Source of the DNA: Pseudomonadota bacterium
GTDB taxonomy: Bacteria > Pseudomonadota > Alphaproteobacteria > Rhizobiales > Rhizobiaceae
Assembly (NCBI GenBank): GCA_020161665.1
Contig: JAIUPA010000006.1
Span: forward strand, 193,583 to 229,781
DNA length: 36,199 nt
Direction: 5' to 3'
The notes beneath the pieces are model-generated. The model saw nothing but the letters and a program-made list of their open reading frames with translations, did no database searches and had not been told where the DNA came from. The position numbers and the translations under genes are program-made. Positions 7,870 to 15,630 of the stretch are shown piece by piece; within the stretch, counting starts at the first letter, position 1, and every line of letters starts with the position of its first letter.

Positions 7870-8976
7870 TTACTTCTGCGGAACGATCTTGCCGTCCTGC
7901 CAGGTGTAAAGCGTGAAGCTCTGCGAGGTCAGGTCACCGTTCTCGCCATAGGTCAGCTTGCCGATGGCGGTCGAAACCGGCTCGCCGGACTTCAGCGCAG
8001 CAGCAACAGCCTCTGCATCATCGGCCTTGCCAGCCTTCTCGATACCGGCCTTGATGACCTCAACGGCGGCATAGGCATTGAGCGTAAAGGCTTCCGCCGG
8101 AATGTTGCGATCCTTGAGCGCCTTGGCCGCAGCAGCCGAGTCCGGGCTTTGCAAGGCGTCCGACGCATTGGTAAAGATCGTGCCTTGCGCCGCCTTGTCG
8201 CCAATCGACCAGAACTCGGTGTTGGAGAGGCCTTCGCCACCGATCATCTGGACGGAAAGATCGGCTTCCTTGAGCTGGCGGGCCAGAAGCCCCCCTTCAG
8301 CGTGGTAGCCACCGAAATAGATCACCTCGGCACCGGCCTGCTTGAGGCGCGTTACCAGCGCGCTGAAGTCGCGTTCGCCCGGCGTCAGGCTGTCGTAAAA
8401 GACTTCGGTCACACCACCCGCATTGAGCTTGGCCTTGAAGGCATCGGCCAGACCCTTGCCGTAAGCGCCCTTGTCATGCAGGACGGCAACCTTCTTGTCC
8501 TTGAGGCTGGCCAGCACATAGGCGGCGGCCACATCGGCCTGCTGGTCGTCACGACCGCAGGTGCGCAGAACATTGGTCAGGCCGCGAGCGGTCAGCGCCG
8601 GGGCCGTCGCCGTCGGCGTCACCATCAGGATACCGTTTTCGGCCAACACGTCGGATGCCGGAATGGCAACGCCAGACGTCACCGGCCCCACCACGAAGCG
8701 AATGTTTTCACCCACGAACTGGTTGGCGACGGAAACGCCCTGCTTCGGCTCCCCGGCATCGTCCGCCGCCTTCAGCACCACCTTCTGGCCGAGAATGCCG
8801 CCAGCCTTGTTGATCTCGTCGATCGCCGTTTCGGCACCGTTCTTGACCTGGTCACCATAGGCGGCGACGGGGCCGGTAAGCGGCGCGATCAGCCCGATGA
8901 CCACATCCGCATGGGCAGCGCTCGAAAGAAGAAGGGAGGCGGCGAGCGTTACGCCGGTGAAAGTCCTGAATTTCAT
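7870..8976 (-). CDS. LivK-like branched-chain amino acid binding protein, orphan
   Basis: A periplasmic type I solute-binding protein of 368 residues. The signal peptide is [20 protein letters not shown], continuing AHA, with cleavage before DVVIG. The mature protein starts [20 protein letters not shown], the Leu/Ile/Val-binding opening, and continues with [36 protein letters not shown] and the single disulphide region around RTCGRDDQQ. The ATG at 8976 has GGAG 8 nt upstream. No LivHMGF permease or ATPase genes are next to it; the downstream importer genes are of another family with their own binding protein. It therefore probably serves a transporter encoded elsewhere. It may be read through into the downstream importer, as the gap is only 90 nt with no strong terminator; a weak dyad (GGTCC/GGACC, 7825-7853) lies there. 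Confidence 0.9.
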   Translation of the reverse strand: MKFRTFTGVTLAASLLLSSAAHADVVIGLIAPLTGPVAAYGDQVKNGAETAIDEINKAGGILGQKVVLKAADDAGEPKQGVSVANQFVGENIRFVVGPVTSGVAIPASDVLAENGILMVTPTATAPALTARGLTNVLRTCGRDDQQADVAAAYVLASLKDKKVAVLHDKGAYGKGLADAFKAKLNAGGVTEVFYDSLTPGERDFSALVTRLKQAGAEVIYFGGYHAEGGLLARQLKEADLSVQMIGGEGLSNTEFWSIGDKAAQGTIFTNASDALQSPDSAAAAKALKDRNIPAEAFTLNAYAAVEVIKAGIEKAGKADDAEAVAAALKSGEPVSTAIGKLTYGENGDLTSQSFTLYTWQDGKIVPQK

Positions 8977-9018
8977 CTGTCTGTCTCCTTGAGTTCCGGG
9001 AGACTGCGCCTTGAAACG

Positions 9019-9040
9019 AAAAAACCGGCTGTTCAGCCGG
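9019..9040 (-). terminator. Intrinsic terminator in the leader of the LivK-like gene
   Basis: Read on the minus strand, CCGGCT-GAAC-AGCCGG is followed directly by TTTTTT, a complete intrinsic terminator with a tetraloop. It ends 42 bp before the ATG of the LivK-like gene, and no minus-strand gene lies upstream (the neighbour is serA on the other strand). It therefore looks like a leader attenuator or the end of a short RNA. Confidence 0.65.
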
Positions 9041-9398
9041 CGAAAAGACGTTCATTCACCCGGGGCAGCGGTTGGGTTACTTTTACCTTAACACGCCACC
9101 ACAGGCATGTTTCTACCAATTTACGGCAGGCGGCAATGTAAAATTGCATCTTTTCGTGCACACAATGCCCATTTTAACAGCATATGCGTCAATTTTTCGC
9201 GATCTTCCTTCAACGCATGCCTCCACACCCGGATGCGGAAATATTCGGCACGAGGAACAATTTTCCACGCTTCAGGCCTGTTCCCCGGGGGCATCCGGTG
9301 CTATGGGGACCGCGTGAAATTCCCGTACGGCAAGCCTTTCGGGCCCGGCGGTCATTCACGATACGCCCCTGATGAAATCCACTGCTGGAACCACTGCC
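9041..9398. promoter_or_regulatory. Divergent promoter region between LivK-like gene and serA
   Basis: A 358-bp region without a convincing long gene, noticeably more AT-rich at 9080-9200 than the flanking genes, as expected for promoters. It contains the dyad GCAAT-GTAAA-ATTGC (9133-9147). On the minus strand a seven-codon mini-ORF (9108-9088, MPVVAC) lies ahead of the terminator hairpin. No certain -35/-10 pair could be assigned. Plus-strand frames here have no family resemblance. Confidence 0.4.
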
Positions 9399-10637
9399 AT
9401 GACACAGCGCCTCTCCCTGCCGCGTGACCGCATTTCCGTTCTTCTTCTCGAAGGCATCAGCCCGACGGCGGTGGACTACTTCAAATCCTCCGGCTACTCG
9501 AACCTGACGCACCTGACCAAGGCGCTGGATGGCGACGAGCTGAAGGAAGCCATTTCGGCCGCCCACATCATCGGCATTCGCTCGCGCACCCAGCTGACGG
9601 AAGAAATTTTCGCCGCCGCTGGCAAGCTGATCGCCGTCGGTTGCTTCTCGGTCGGCACCAATCAGGTGGAACTCGACGCCGCCCGCAAGCGCGGTATCCC
9701 GGTGTTCAACGCTCCCTATTCCAACACCCGCTCGGTGGCCGAACTGGTCATCGGCGAAATCGTCATGCTGACGCGCCGCATCTTCCCGCGTTCGGTCGCA
9801 GCCCACGAAGGTGGCTGGGACAAGTCCGCCGTTGGCAGCCGCGAAATGCGCGGCAAGGTGCTGGGCATCATCGGTTACGGCAACATCGGTTCGCAGCTGA
9901 GCGTTCTGGCCGAAGCCATGGGCATGACCGTGCGTTACTATGACGTGGTGGACAAGCTGCGTCAGGGCAATGCCGAACCGACCGCAACGCTCGACGAGCT
10001 TCTGGCCATTTCCGATTTCGTGACGCTGCACGTTCCGGAAAACGAATCCACGCAGAACATGATCGGCGAGACCGAGCTGCGCAAGATGAAGAAGGGCTCC
10101 TTCCTCATCAACAACTCGCGCGGCACCGTGGTCGATCTCGATGCGCTGGCCACCGTCATGAAGGAAGGCCATCTGGCCGGTGCCGCCGTCGACGTGTTCC
10201 CGGAAGAGCCCGCTTCCAACAAGCACCGTTTCGAAAGCCCCATTCAGGGCCTCGATAACGTGATCCTGACCCCGCATATCGGCGGCTCGACGGAAGAAGC
10301 GCAGGAGCGCATCGGCACGGAAGTGGCCCGCAAGCTGGTGGAATATTCCGACGTCGGCTCGACGCTCGGTGCCGTCAACTTCCCGCAGGTGCAGCTGCCG
10401 CCGCGTCCGAATGGCACGCGCTTCATCCATGTCCACGAAAACCGTCCGGGCATGCTGAACAGCCTCAACACGATCTTCTCCTCGCGCGGGCTGAACATCG
10501 TCGGCCAGTTCCTGCAGACCGATGGTGAAACGGGCTATGTGGTGATCGAGGCCGAAGACGCTGGCGAAATCGCCGATGACGTTCTGGAAGCGCTGCGCGC
10601 CATTCCGGGCACCATCCGTACCCGCCTGCTCTACTAA
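9399..10637 (+). CDS. serA: D-3-phosphoglycerate dehydrogenase, E. coli-type
   Basis: This enzyme catalyses the first step of serine synthesis, NAD-dependent oxidation of 3-phosphoglycerate to 3-phosphohydroxypyruvate. The 412 residues follow E. coli SerA almost throughout, for example AVGCFSVGTNQVELDAA and the ending AIPGTIRTRLLY. The NAD motif GYGNIG spans residues 159-164. The catalytic Arg241, Glu270 and His293 match E. coli Arg240, Glu269 and His292. A C-terminal ACT domain (about 338-412; RFIHVHENRPGMLNSLN) should give serine feedback control. The ATG at 9399 gives MTQRLSLPRDRISVLLLEG, which aligns with the E. coli start, and has GGAA 9 nt upstream. An ATG at 9372 has no Shine-Dalgarno sequence. 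The intervening ASB domain of the 530-residue form, common in Rhizobiales, is absent, so this may be a second isozyme. Confidence 0.93.
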   Translation: MTQRLSLPRDRISVLLLEGISPTAVDYFKSSGYSNLTHLTKALDGDELKEAISAAHIIGIRSRTQLTEEIFAAAGKLIAVGCFSVGTNQVELDAARKRGIPVFNAPYSNTRSVAELVIGEIVMLTRRIFPRSVAAHEGGWDKSAVGSREMRGKVLGIIGYGNIGSQLSVLAEAMGMTVRYYDVVDKLRQGNAEPTATLDELLAISDFVTLHVPENESTQNMIGETELRKMKKGSFLINNSRGTVVDLDALATVMKEGHLAGAAVDVFPEEPASNKHRFESPIQGLDNVILTPHIGGSTEEAQERIGTEVARKLVEYSDVGSTLGAVNFPQVQLPPRPNGTRFIHVHENRPGMLNSLNTIFSSRGLNIVGQFLQTDGETGYVVIEAEDAGEIADDVLEALRAIPGTIRTRLLY

Positions 10638-10655
10638 GCGCATCATAGAGACAGA

Positions 10656-10690
10656 GAAAGGCCCGCCGGATCGCTCCGGCGGGCCTTTTC
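10656..10690. terminator. Bidirectional terminator between serA and malonyl-CoA decarboxylase
   Basis: GCCCGCCGGA (10661-10670) and TCCGGCGGGC (10675-10684) form a perfect 10-bp stem with loop TCGC. It is flanked by GAAAG on the left and CTTTTC on the right, so it can stop transcripts from both convergent genes. Confidence 0.85.
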
Positions 10691-10693
10691 ATT

Positions 10694-11974
10694 TCAGGCA
10701 ATCATCGCCTTGACGCCCTTGGAGGCCGCAACCGTCTTGCTGGTCACGAAATTCTCGTTGTTATCCTCCACCTTGGCGAGGTCATAGAGATAGTTGACCA
10801 TGGCGGTTGCCGACTGGCGGAAGCCGTTGACCGACGTATCGCCCAGCACATGCACATCGTGCAGGATGGCGCCGTTGCCCAGATGGAAGCGCGCCACCGG
10901 ATCGGCAGGCAGACCGTCCGGACGCTTGGCAGACAGCAGATAATCCGCCGTCACCCGCTTCAGAAGCGGCAGATGCGATGTCAGCGCACTCGGGTCCTTG
11001 GCATCCGCCGCATCAAGCAGTGCCTGCACCTCCGGCTTTTCCGCCGCGAGCTTCTTCAGATGACGCGCAAGCCCCGGCACTGGCGACAGCGTGACAAAGG
11101 TCTTCACTTGCGGCAGGTCGCGGCGCAGATCCTCCACCACCTGCTTGATCAGCGAATTGCCGAAGGAAATGCCACGCAAGCCCTTCTGGCAGTTGGAGAT
11201 GGAATAGAACACCGCCGTGTCAATCTCGCTGTCCGGAACTATGGTGCGTCCATCGGCCAGCAGCCACTGGATCGATCCCGGAATACCCTTGCACAAAGCC
11301 ACTTCCACGAAAATCAGCGGCTCTTCCGGCATGGCCGGGTGGAAGAAGGCGAAGCAGCGCCGGTCCGAAGGCCGCAGCCGTCGTTGCAACTCCTGCCAGT
11401 CATTGATGGCATGCACCGCCTCATATTCGATGATCTTTTCGAGAATATTGGCGGGCGTTCCCCATTCGATATGGCGTAGCACCAGAAAACCGCGATTGAA
11501 CCAGCTGGCAAACAGATGGATGAAATCGGGATCGATGCGCTTCAGTTCCGGCGTTTCCTCCATCAGGTCGAGCAGGTCGCAGCGCATGCGCACCAGCTCC
11601 TCCGTGGCACCGGGAACCTGATTGAGACGGCGCAGCAATTCCTGACGGCGCGGCTCGGTCTCACGGCTGAGTTCGGCAAAATCGGCCGCATCGCGTGTCT
11701 CGCGATAGCGCGATGCCGCCGCGATGACCCGTTCCGGATCAATATCGAGTGCCATCGCCAGATGCATGAAAAAGGCGCGCTTTTCCTCCACGCTCATAGC
11801 CCGGTATTGCGCCAGAATCTCGCGCGCCCGCTGCATGCCGGACACTTCGCCCTGCGGCGACAAAAGCGCCTCGCACAGTTCGGTGACAGGAGCGCGGCCA
11901 AAGGGTGAGGGCTTGCCCGCCCGGCGCGCAAAGATCGTTCCCATAAGGTCGGCAAAAAAGGCCATTCTGCTCAA
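10694..11974 (-). CDS. Malonyl-CoA decarboxylase
   Basis: Decarboxylates malonyl-CoA to acetyl-CoA and CO2, allowing use of malonate or removal of excess malonyl-CoA. The 426-residue length, N-terminal helical domain and C-terminal acetyltransferase-like catalytic domain fit the MCD (MatA/MLYCD) family. Ser297 in TLSPVPGL and His364 in ARFHLGNGA match the family's catalytic serine and histidine. FYSISNCQKGLRGISFGNSL is also characteristic. TTG at 11974 is chosen as start because AGGAG lies 8 nt upstream; an ATG three codons later would be 17 nt from it. In many rhizobia this gene is followed by malonyl-CoA synthetase (matB) and a malonate transporter, but none is visible here. Its job may therefore be CoA-ester housekeeping rather than dedicated malonate growth. 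It is divergent from the amidotransferase gene. Confidence 0.92.
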   Translation of the reverse strand: MSRMAFFADLMGTIFARRAGKPSPFGRAPVTELCEALLSPQGEVSGMQRAREILAQYRAMSVEEKRAFFMHLAMALDIDPERVIAAASRYRETRDAADFAELSRETEPRRQELLRRLNQVPGATEELVRMRCDLLDLMEETPELKRIDPDFIHLFASWFNRGFLVLRHIEWGTPANILEKIIEYEAVHAINDWQELQRRLRPSDRRCFAFFHPAMPEEPLIFVEVALCKGIPGSIQWLLADGRTIVPDSEIDTAVFYSISNCQKGLRGISFGNSLIKQVVEDLRRDLPQVKTFVTLSPVPGLARHLKKLAAEKPEVQALLDAADAKDPSALTSHLPLLKRVTADYLLSAKRPDGLPADPVARFHLGNGAILHDVHVLGDTSVNGFRQSATAMVNYLYDLAKVEDNNENFVTSKTVAASKGVKAMIA

Positions 11975-12119
11975 ATTGGTCGCTCCTTCATGTCTCTGCC
12001 TCCCTTCGCCAGCCTACGCGCTTTGCATCGGCCGCGCCACCGCCAGAGCGTCGCAACCCTGGGAGGGCATGAAGGCCCAGAATGATTCCACCAATTCGCT
12101 TCCCTTTCCGTCAATATTG

Positions 12120-12136
12120 ATGCAAGTTAATTGCAT
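12120..12136. promoter_or_regulatory. Operator-like palindrome upstream of the amidotransferase gene
   Basis: ATGCAA-GTTAA-TTGCAT is a perfect 6-bp inverted repeat with an AT-rich 5-nt centre, ending 19 bp before the ATG at 12156. At that distance it would overlap the promoter or the start of the transcript, so a repressor is the likeliest user. The overlapping TTGATGCAAGTTAA also fits an FNR-type box at 8 of 10 positions, probably by chance. Confidence 0.4.
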
Positions 12137-12155
12137 AACAGGAAAGGAAAGCCGC

Positions 12156-12878
12156 ATGCGCATTCTGGTCTTCCAGCATCTGTCCGTCGAGCATCCCGGC
12201 ATTTTTCGCACCTTCTGGGCCGAGGATGGCCATGAGTGGGACGTGATCGAACTCGACAAGGGCGACGCCATCCCGCCCCTGGAAGACTATGACATGCTGG
12301 CTGTCATGGGCGGCCCGCAGGATGTTTGGCAGGAGGATGTCTACCCTTGGCTGATCGCCGAAAAGGCAGCCATTCGTCGCTTTGTCGTAGAGCTTGGCCG
12401 TCCCTATCTCGGCATGTGTCTGGGTCATCAACTGCTCGCCGAAGCGCTCGGCGGCAAGGTCGGCTTGATGGATGAGGCCGAGGTCGGTATAACCCATGTG
12501 GGATTGACCGCCGAAGGCCTCGCTGACCCGCTCTTTCAGGGCCTCGGCGACGGCATGCTGACCCTGCAATGGCATGGCGCCGGGATATCAGAGTTGCCGG
12601 ACGGCGTCACTGTTCTGGCGGCCAATGCCGCTTGCTCCGCGCAGGCTATTCGCTACGGAAAATACGCCTATGGATTGCAGTATCACACCGAAATCACGGA
12701 AAACACGGTGGCCGACTGGGAGGCCGTTCCTGAATACAAGGCAAGCCTTGAGGCGACATTAGGCCTTGAAGGTGCCGAGGCCCTGAAGGCGGAAATGATG
12801 GCGAAACTGCCCGTTATCAGCGCCGGGGCACGACGCCTCCACCAGAACTTGACGAACATCATTCAAGACCGGGCATAA
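12156..12878 (+). CDS. Class I glutamine amidotransferase-like protein
   Basis: A stand-alone GATase1 domain of 240 residues, the fold that releases ammonia from glutamine for a partner synthase. The nucleophile elbow GMCLGHQ places Cys88, and QYHTEIT gives His177 and Glu179, so the Cys-His-Glu triad is complete, with Thr in place of the usual Pro in the HPE motif. VMGGPQDVWQE (50-60) is the oxyanion-strand motif. The ATG at 12156 follows AGGAAAGGA. An in-frame upstream frame runs antisense to the decarboxylase gene and is spurious. Stand-alone GuaA-like amidotransferases often have unknown partners; gamma-glutamyl hydrolase activity is another possibility. The next gene downstream, 211 bp away, has a CarB-like ATP-grasp domain, so a functional link is possible but unproven. 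Confidence 0.85.
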   Translation: MRILVFQHLSVEHPGIFRTFWAEDGHEWDVIELDKGDAIPPLEDYDMLAVMGGPQDVWQEDVYPWLIAEKAAIRRFVVELGRPYLGMCLGHQLLAEALGGKVGLMDEAEVGITHVGLTAEGLADPLFQGLGDGMLTLQWHGAGISELPDGVTVLAANAACSAQAIRYGKYAYGLQYHTEITENTVADWEAVPEYKASLEATLGLEGAEALKAEMMAKLPVISAGARRLHQNLTNIIQDRA

Positions 12879-12963
12879 GGCGGGAACACCCCGAGTATCA
12901 CGGCAATGTGAAACGCCGGACTTCAACCTTTGTTAAACTGAAGCGTGTATGAAGGAGCGGAAA

Positions 12964-13065
12964 TTGATCCTCTGGGTTTATCTCGGCGGTCAAAGCGCAA
13001 CCGTGATCCGATACGCCGCGTCGCAGGGTCAAAAACTGCGTTTTGTCTCCGCTTTTCCCGGATGA
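12964..13065 (+). CDS. Candidate small ORF upstream of the ATP-grasp/deacetylase gene
   Basis: TTG at 12964 follows AAGGAG with 6-nt spacing and opens 33 codons, ending at TGA 13063-13065, 24 nt before the next gene's GTG. An ATG at 12949 in the same frame would give 38 residues but has a weaker site. The peptide (MILWVYLGGQ..., ending RFVSAFPG) has a short hydrophobic start and matches no family I know. It could be a leader that couples translation, a small protein or chance; only the ribosome-binding site supports it. Confidence 0.3.
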   Translation: MILWVYLGGQSATVIRYAASQGQKLRFVSAFPG

Positions 13066-13089
13066 ACATCTTACTGATGAAGGCATCCG

Positions 13090-15405
13090 GTGATCCATGG
13101 TCTCCGGCGTGAGGCGGAAGACCGGATTGTGTTAAACGCAGAAACCCGTACCCTGAATGTCATCATTCTCGGTGGTGCTCAAGGCTCGCTGGCACTGGCG
13201 CGCAGCCTGGGTGACGCAGGCGCACGCGTTTTCTACATCAGCAATGATTCCCCGCTTGCCGGCTGGTCGCGTCACACGGGCAAGATGCATGGCTGGCCGG
13301 GGCCGGAAAACCCGGAGGCCGCCGCCTTTCTGCGCCAGTTCGCCCGCGAACACGGCATCAAGGGTGCCCTGCTGGTCCCCGCTGCCGATCCGGAAGTCAA
13401 ATTCGTTTCCCAATCCGTTGCGGCCCTCAGCGATACCTTCCGCATTCTGCTGCCGGAATGGGAACGCCTGCGCTGGCTCTGCGACAAGCCGTTGCTGTAT
13501 CGCCGTGCTGGCGAACTCGGCCTTGCCTTTGCCAAAACCTATGAGCTCGCCTCCGTCGAACAGGCGGAAACGACCGATCTGGCCTTCCCGGTCATCCTGA
13601 AGCCCAATATGGGCGGCGGCCATTCCGCCTTGTCCAAGGCCAAGGTCATCCGGGCGGATGATCGCACAACGTTCCATGAGGCCTTTGCCCGCGCGGCTGA
13701 TGAACTGGGTGCGGAAAACATCGTCGTCCAGCAGTTCATCCCCGGCGGTGGCGAAGGACAGTTTTCCTACGCGGCCCTCTGGGCGGACGGCAAGCCGGTG
13801 GCGGAACTGACCGCCCGGCGCGCGCGGCAATATCCGGTCGATTTCGGCTTTACCAGCACCTATGTCGAGACGGTCGACATGCCGGAGGTCGCCGAAGCGG
13901 CCCGCCGCATGCTGGATTCCGTTGCCTATAGTGGTCTGGTGGAAATTGAATTCAAACGCGATCCGCGCAATGGCAGCCTCAACATTCTCGATGTGAACCC
14001 GCGCCCCTGGTCATGGTTTGCACTGGCCAAGGCGGCCAATGTCGATCTCGGCCGGATGATGCTACTGCTCGTGGAAGGCCAGCCCGTTGAGCAGACGGGA
14101 AAACCACGCCTTGCCACCGGCTGGATGTATCTGGTGCGCGACCTTGTCGCCTCAGCCATCCTGATGGGACGCGGTCGCCTGAAGCTGACCGATTATCTGA
14201 AGTCGCTGCCGCTGGTGCGCGCCTGGGCGGCATTTGCCTTCAACGATCCGAAGCCCGGCCTGCTTGATCTGCCGCTGACCGCCTACCGCGTTCTGACCCG
14301 GCGCGTCTTCGACCTATCCGGTGAGCAGTATGGCAAGCCGTCGCGCTGGCTGTGGCGGTTTCAGCCGATCATCAGCGCTGTCCGGTACAATTCGATCCGC
14401 GCCGGGCTGGAATTGACGGCCCTGCCCTTTGTGCAGCGCCTCTTTCCCGAGGCAGCAGGCCGCGGTGCAATTTTCACGCTCCACCATGTAAGACCGGGCG
14501 GCAAGGATATTTTCCATCCGAACGCGCTTCTGTCGGTCACGCCGGAGTTTCTGGAAGACACCATCAAGGTCGCCCTTGAGCGCGGCCTGACGCCGGTGCC
14601 CTTGCACGACCTTCCGGGCCTTCTGGCCGATCCGTCCGACAAGCGGAAATTCGTCGCCTTCACGCTTGATGACGGCTATCGCAACAATGCCGAGTTTGCA
14701 GCACCCGTGTTCCGCAAATATGGCGTGCCCTACACCATCTTCATCAATCCGGGCTTTGTGGAACGCACCCGCACCATCTGGTGGGAAACCGCCGCCGCGC
14801 TGGTGGAGAATAACCGCGCCTTCGACTTTGACTTTGGCGAAGGGATGGAAACCGTCAAGGCGGTCACCCGGACGGAGAAATATGCCGCCTTTGACCGCCT
14901 CGCGGCCTTCGTACAGTCGATTGATGAGGACGAGGCGGTGCGCCGCATCGATGCGGCGGCCACGGACCATGGCATTGCCCCCATGGCCATTGTCGAAGAT
15001 CTGGTGATGACCGCAGACGAATTGCGCGAGCTCTGCGCCGATCCTCTGGTCCATTTGGGTGCGCACACCATCAACCACATCAATCTGAAGCGCGCCAACG
15101 CCAAGCGCCTTCACGAGGAAATCACCGGCTCGATGGCCCGCATTGAAGCATATGTCGGCAAACGCCCGCTCTCCTTCTCCTTTCCCTATGGCTGGTCGAC
15201 GGCCACGGGTCCGCGGGAAGCGGAAGCAGCCCTTTCCGCTGGCGTTCATCTGGCCGTCACCACACAGCCGGGAATTCTCAAAGCCTCAAGCCTTGAGAAA
15301 CGCGGAGAGATGCCGCGCATATCGCTCAACGGCTACTACCAGAAGAAGCGATATGTGGCGGCCCTGCTCTCCGGCATTCCATTTCGAATTCTGGGGGGAC
15401 ATTGA
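13090..15405 (+). CDS. Fused ATP-grasp ligase and NodB-type polysaccharide deacetylase
   Basis: A 771-residue two-domain protein. Residues about 20-340 form an ATP-grasp domain of the CarB-like COG3919 kind: LNVIILGGAQGSLALARSL at the N-terminus, nucleotide-binding VILKPNMGGGHSALSKAKV, and the Mg-binding DVNPRPWSW with Asp301, Asn303 and Arg305. Residues about 460-765 form a NodB/CE4 domain with all three main motifs: TLDDG (Asp527, Asp528), HTINH (His659, His663) and FPYG (698-701). CE4 enzymes remove N- or O-acetyl groups from glycans; ATP-grasp enzymes join a carboxylate to an amine. Together this suggests deacetylation of a sugar followed by amide formation on the freed amine, which is inference. 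No signal peptide is visible, so it should act in the cytoplasm. The start is GTG 13090 (AAGG at 6 nt); GTG 13129 (GGAAG upstream) is possible. Confidence 0.85.
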   Translation: MIHGLRREAEDRIVLNAETRTLNVIILGGAQGSLALARSLGDAGARVFYISNDSPLAGWSRHTGKMHGWPGPENPEAAAFLRQFAREHGIKGALLVPAADPEVKFVSQSVAALSDTFRILLPEWERLRWLCDKPLLYRRAGELGLAFAKTYELASVEQAETTDLAFPVILKPNMGGGHSALSKAKVIRADDRTTFHEAFARAADELGAENIVVQQFIPGGGEGQFSYAALWADGKPVAELTARRARQYPVDFGFTSTYVETVDMPEVAEAARRMLDSVAYSGLVEIEFKRDPRNGSLNILDVNPRPWSWFALAKAANVDLGRMMLLLVEGQPVEQTGKPRLATGWMYLVRDLVASAILMGRGRLKLTDYLKSLPLVRAWAAFAFNDPKPGLLDLPLTAYRVLTRRVFDLSGEQYGKPSRWLWRFQPIISAVRYNSIRAGLELTALPFVQRLFPEAAGRGAIFTLHHVRPGGKDIFHPNALLSVTPEFLEDTIKVALERGLTPVPLHDLPGLLADPSDKRKFVAFTLDDGYRNNAEFAAPVFRKYGVPYTIFINPGFVERTRTIWWETAAALVENNRAFDFDFGEGMETVKAVTRTEKYAAFDRLAAFVQSIDEDEAVRRIDAAATDHGIAPMAIVEDLVMTADELRELCADPLVHLGAHTINHINLKRANAKRLHEEITGSMARIEAYVGKRPLSFSFPYGWSTATGPREAEAALSAGVHLAVTTQPGILKASSLEKRGEMPRISLNGYYQKKRYVAALLSGIPFRILGGH

Positions 15406-15511
15406 CGGGCGATAACCATGCGACAAGTCTGCACGACCAGAAACGCCGGTTTTGGGGTAATCGGTTTGCAACGTGGAAATCCGTCCGCTATGTCATGACG
15501 TGGAGGAATTC

Positions 15512-15610
15512 TTGAAAGCGTTTGATCGCAAGAGGCCGGTTTTATATCAGCCCAAGGGCTTCGGCCTTTCGAAACGCATATCGGGTGAAACACCCGTCCG
15601 GACTGTCTGA
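15512..15610 (+). CDS. Candidate small ORF upstream of the glycosyltransferase gene
   Basis: TTG at 15512 follows GGAGG with 5-nt spacing. The frame runs 32 codons (MKAFDRKRPVLYQPKGFGLS...) to TGA at 15608-15610, 20 nt before the GTG of the glycosyltransferase gene. The peptide is basic and resembles nothing I recognise. The surrounding 225-bp gap otherwise holds no gene. It may be a leader that couples translation or a chance ORF. Confidence 0.28.
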   Translation: MKAFDRKRPVLYQPKGFGLSKRISGETPVRTV

Positions 15611-15630
15611 AACAACAACTGGATCATTGG

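Noticed and set aside
9210..10646. 478-codon minus-strand frame opposite serA
   Set aside because: It is a high-GC shadow of serA; the composition is unlike a protein and no domain is recognisable.
12110..12135. FNR box (TTGATGCAAGTTAA) upstream of the amidotransferase gene
   Set aside because: It matches at 8 of 10 positions but lies inside a better, fully symmetric palindrome. Its position close to the ATG does not fit activation.
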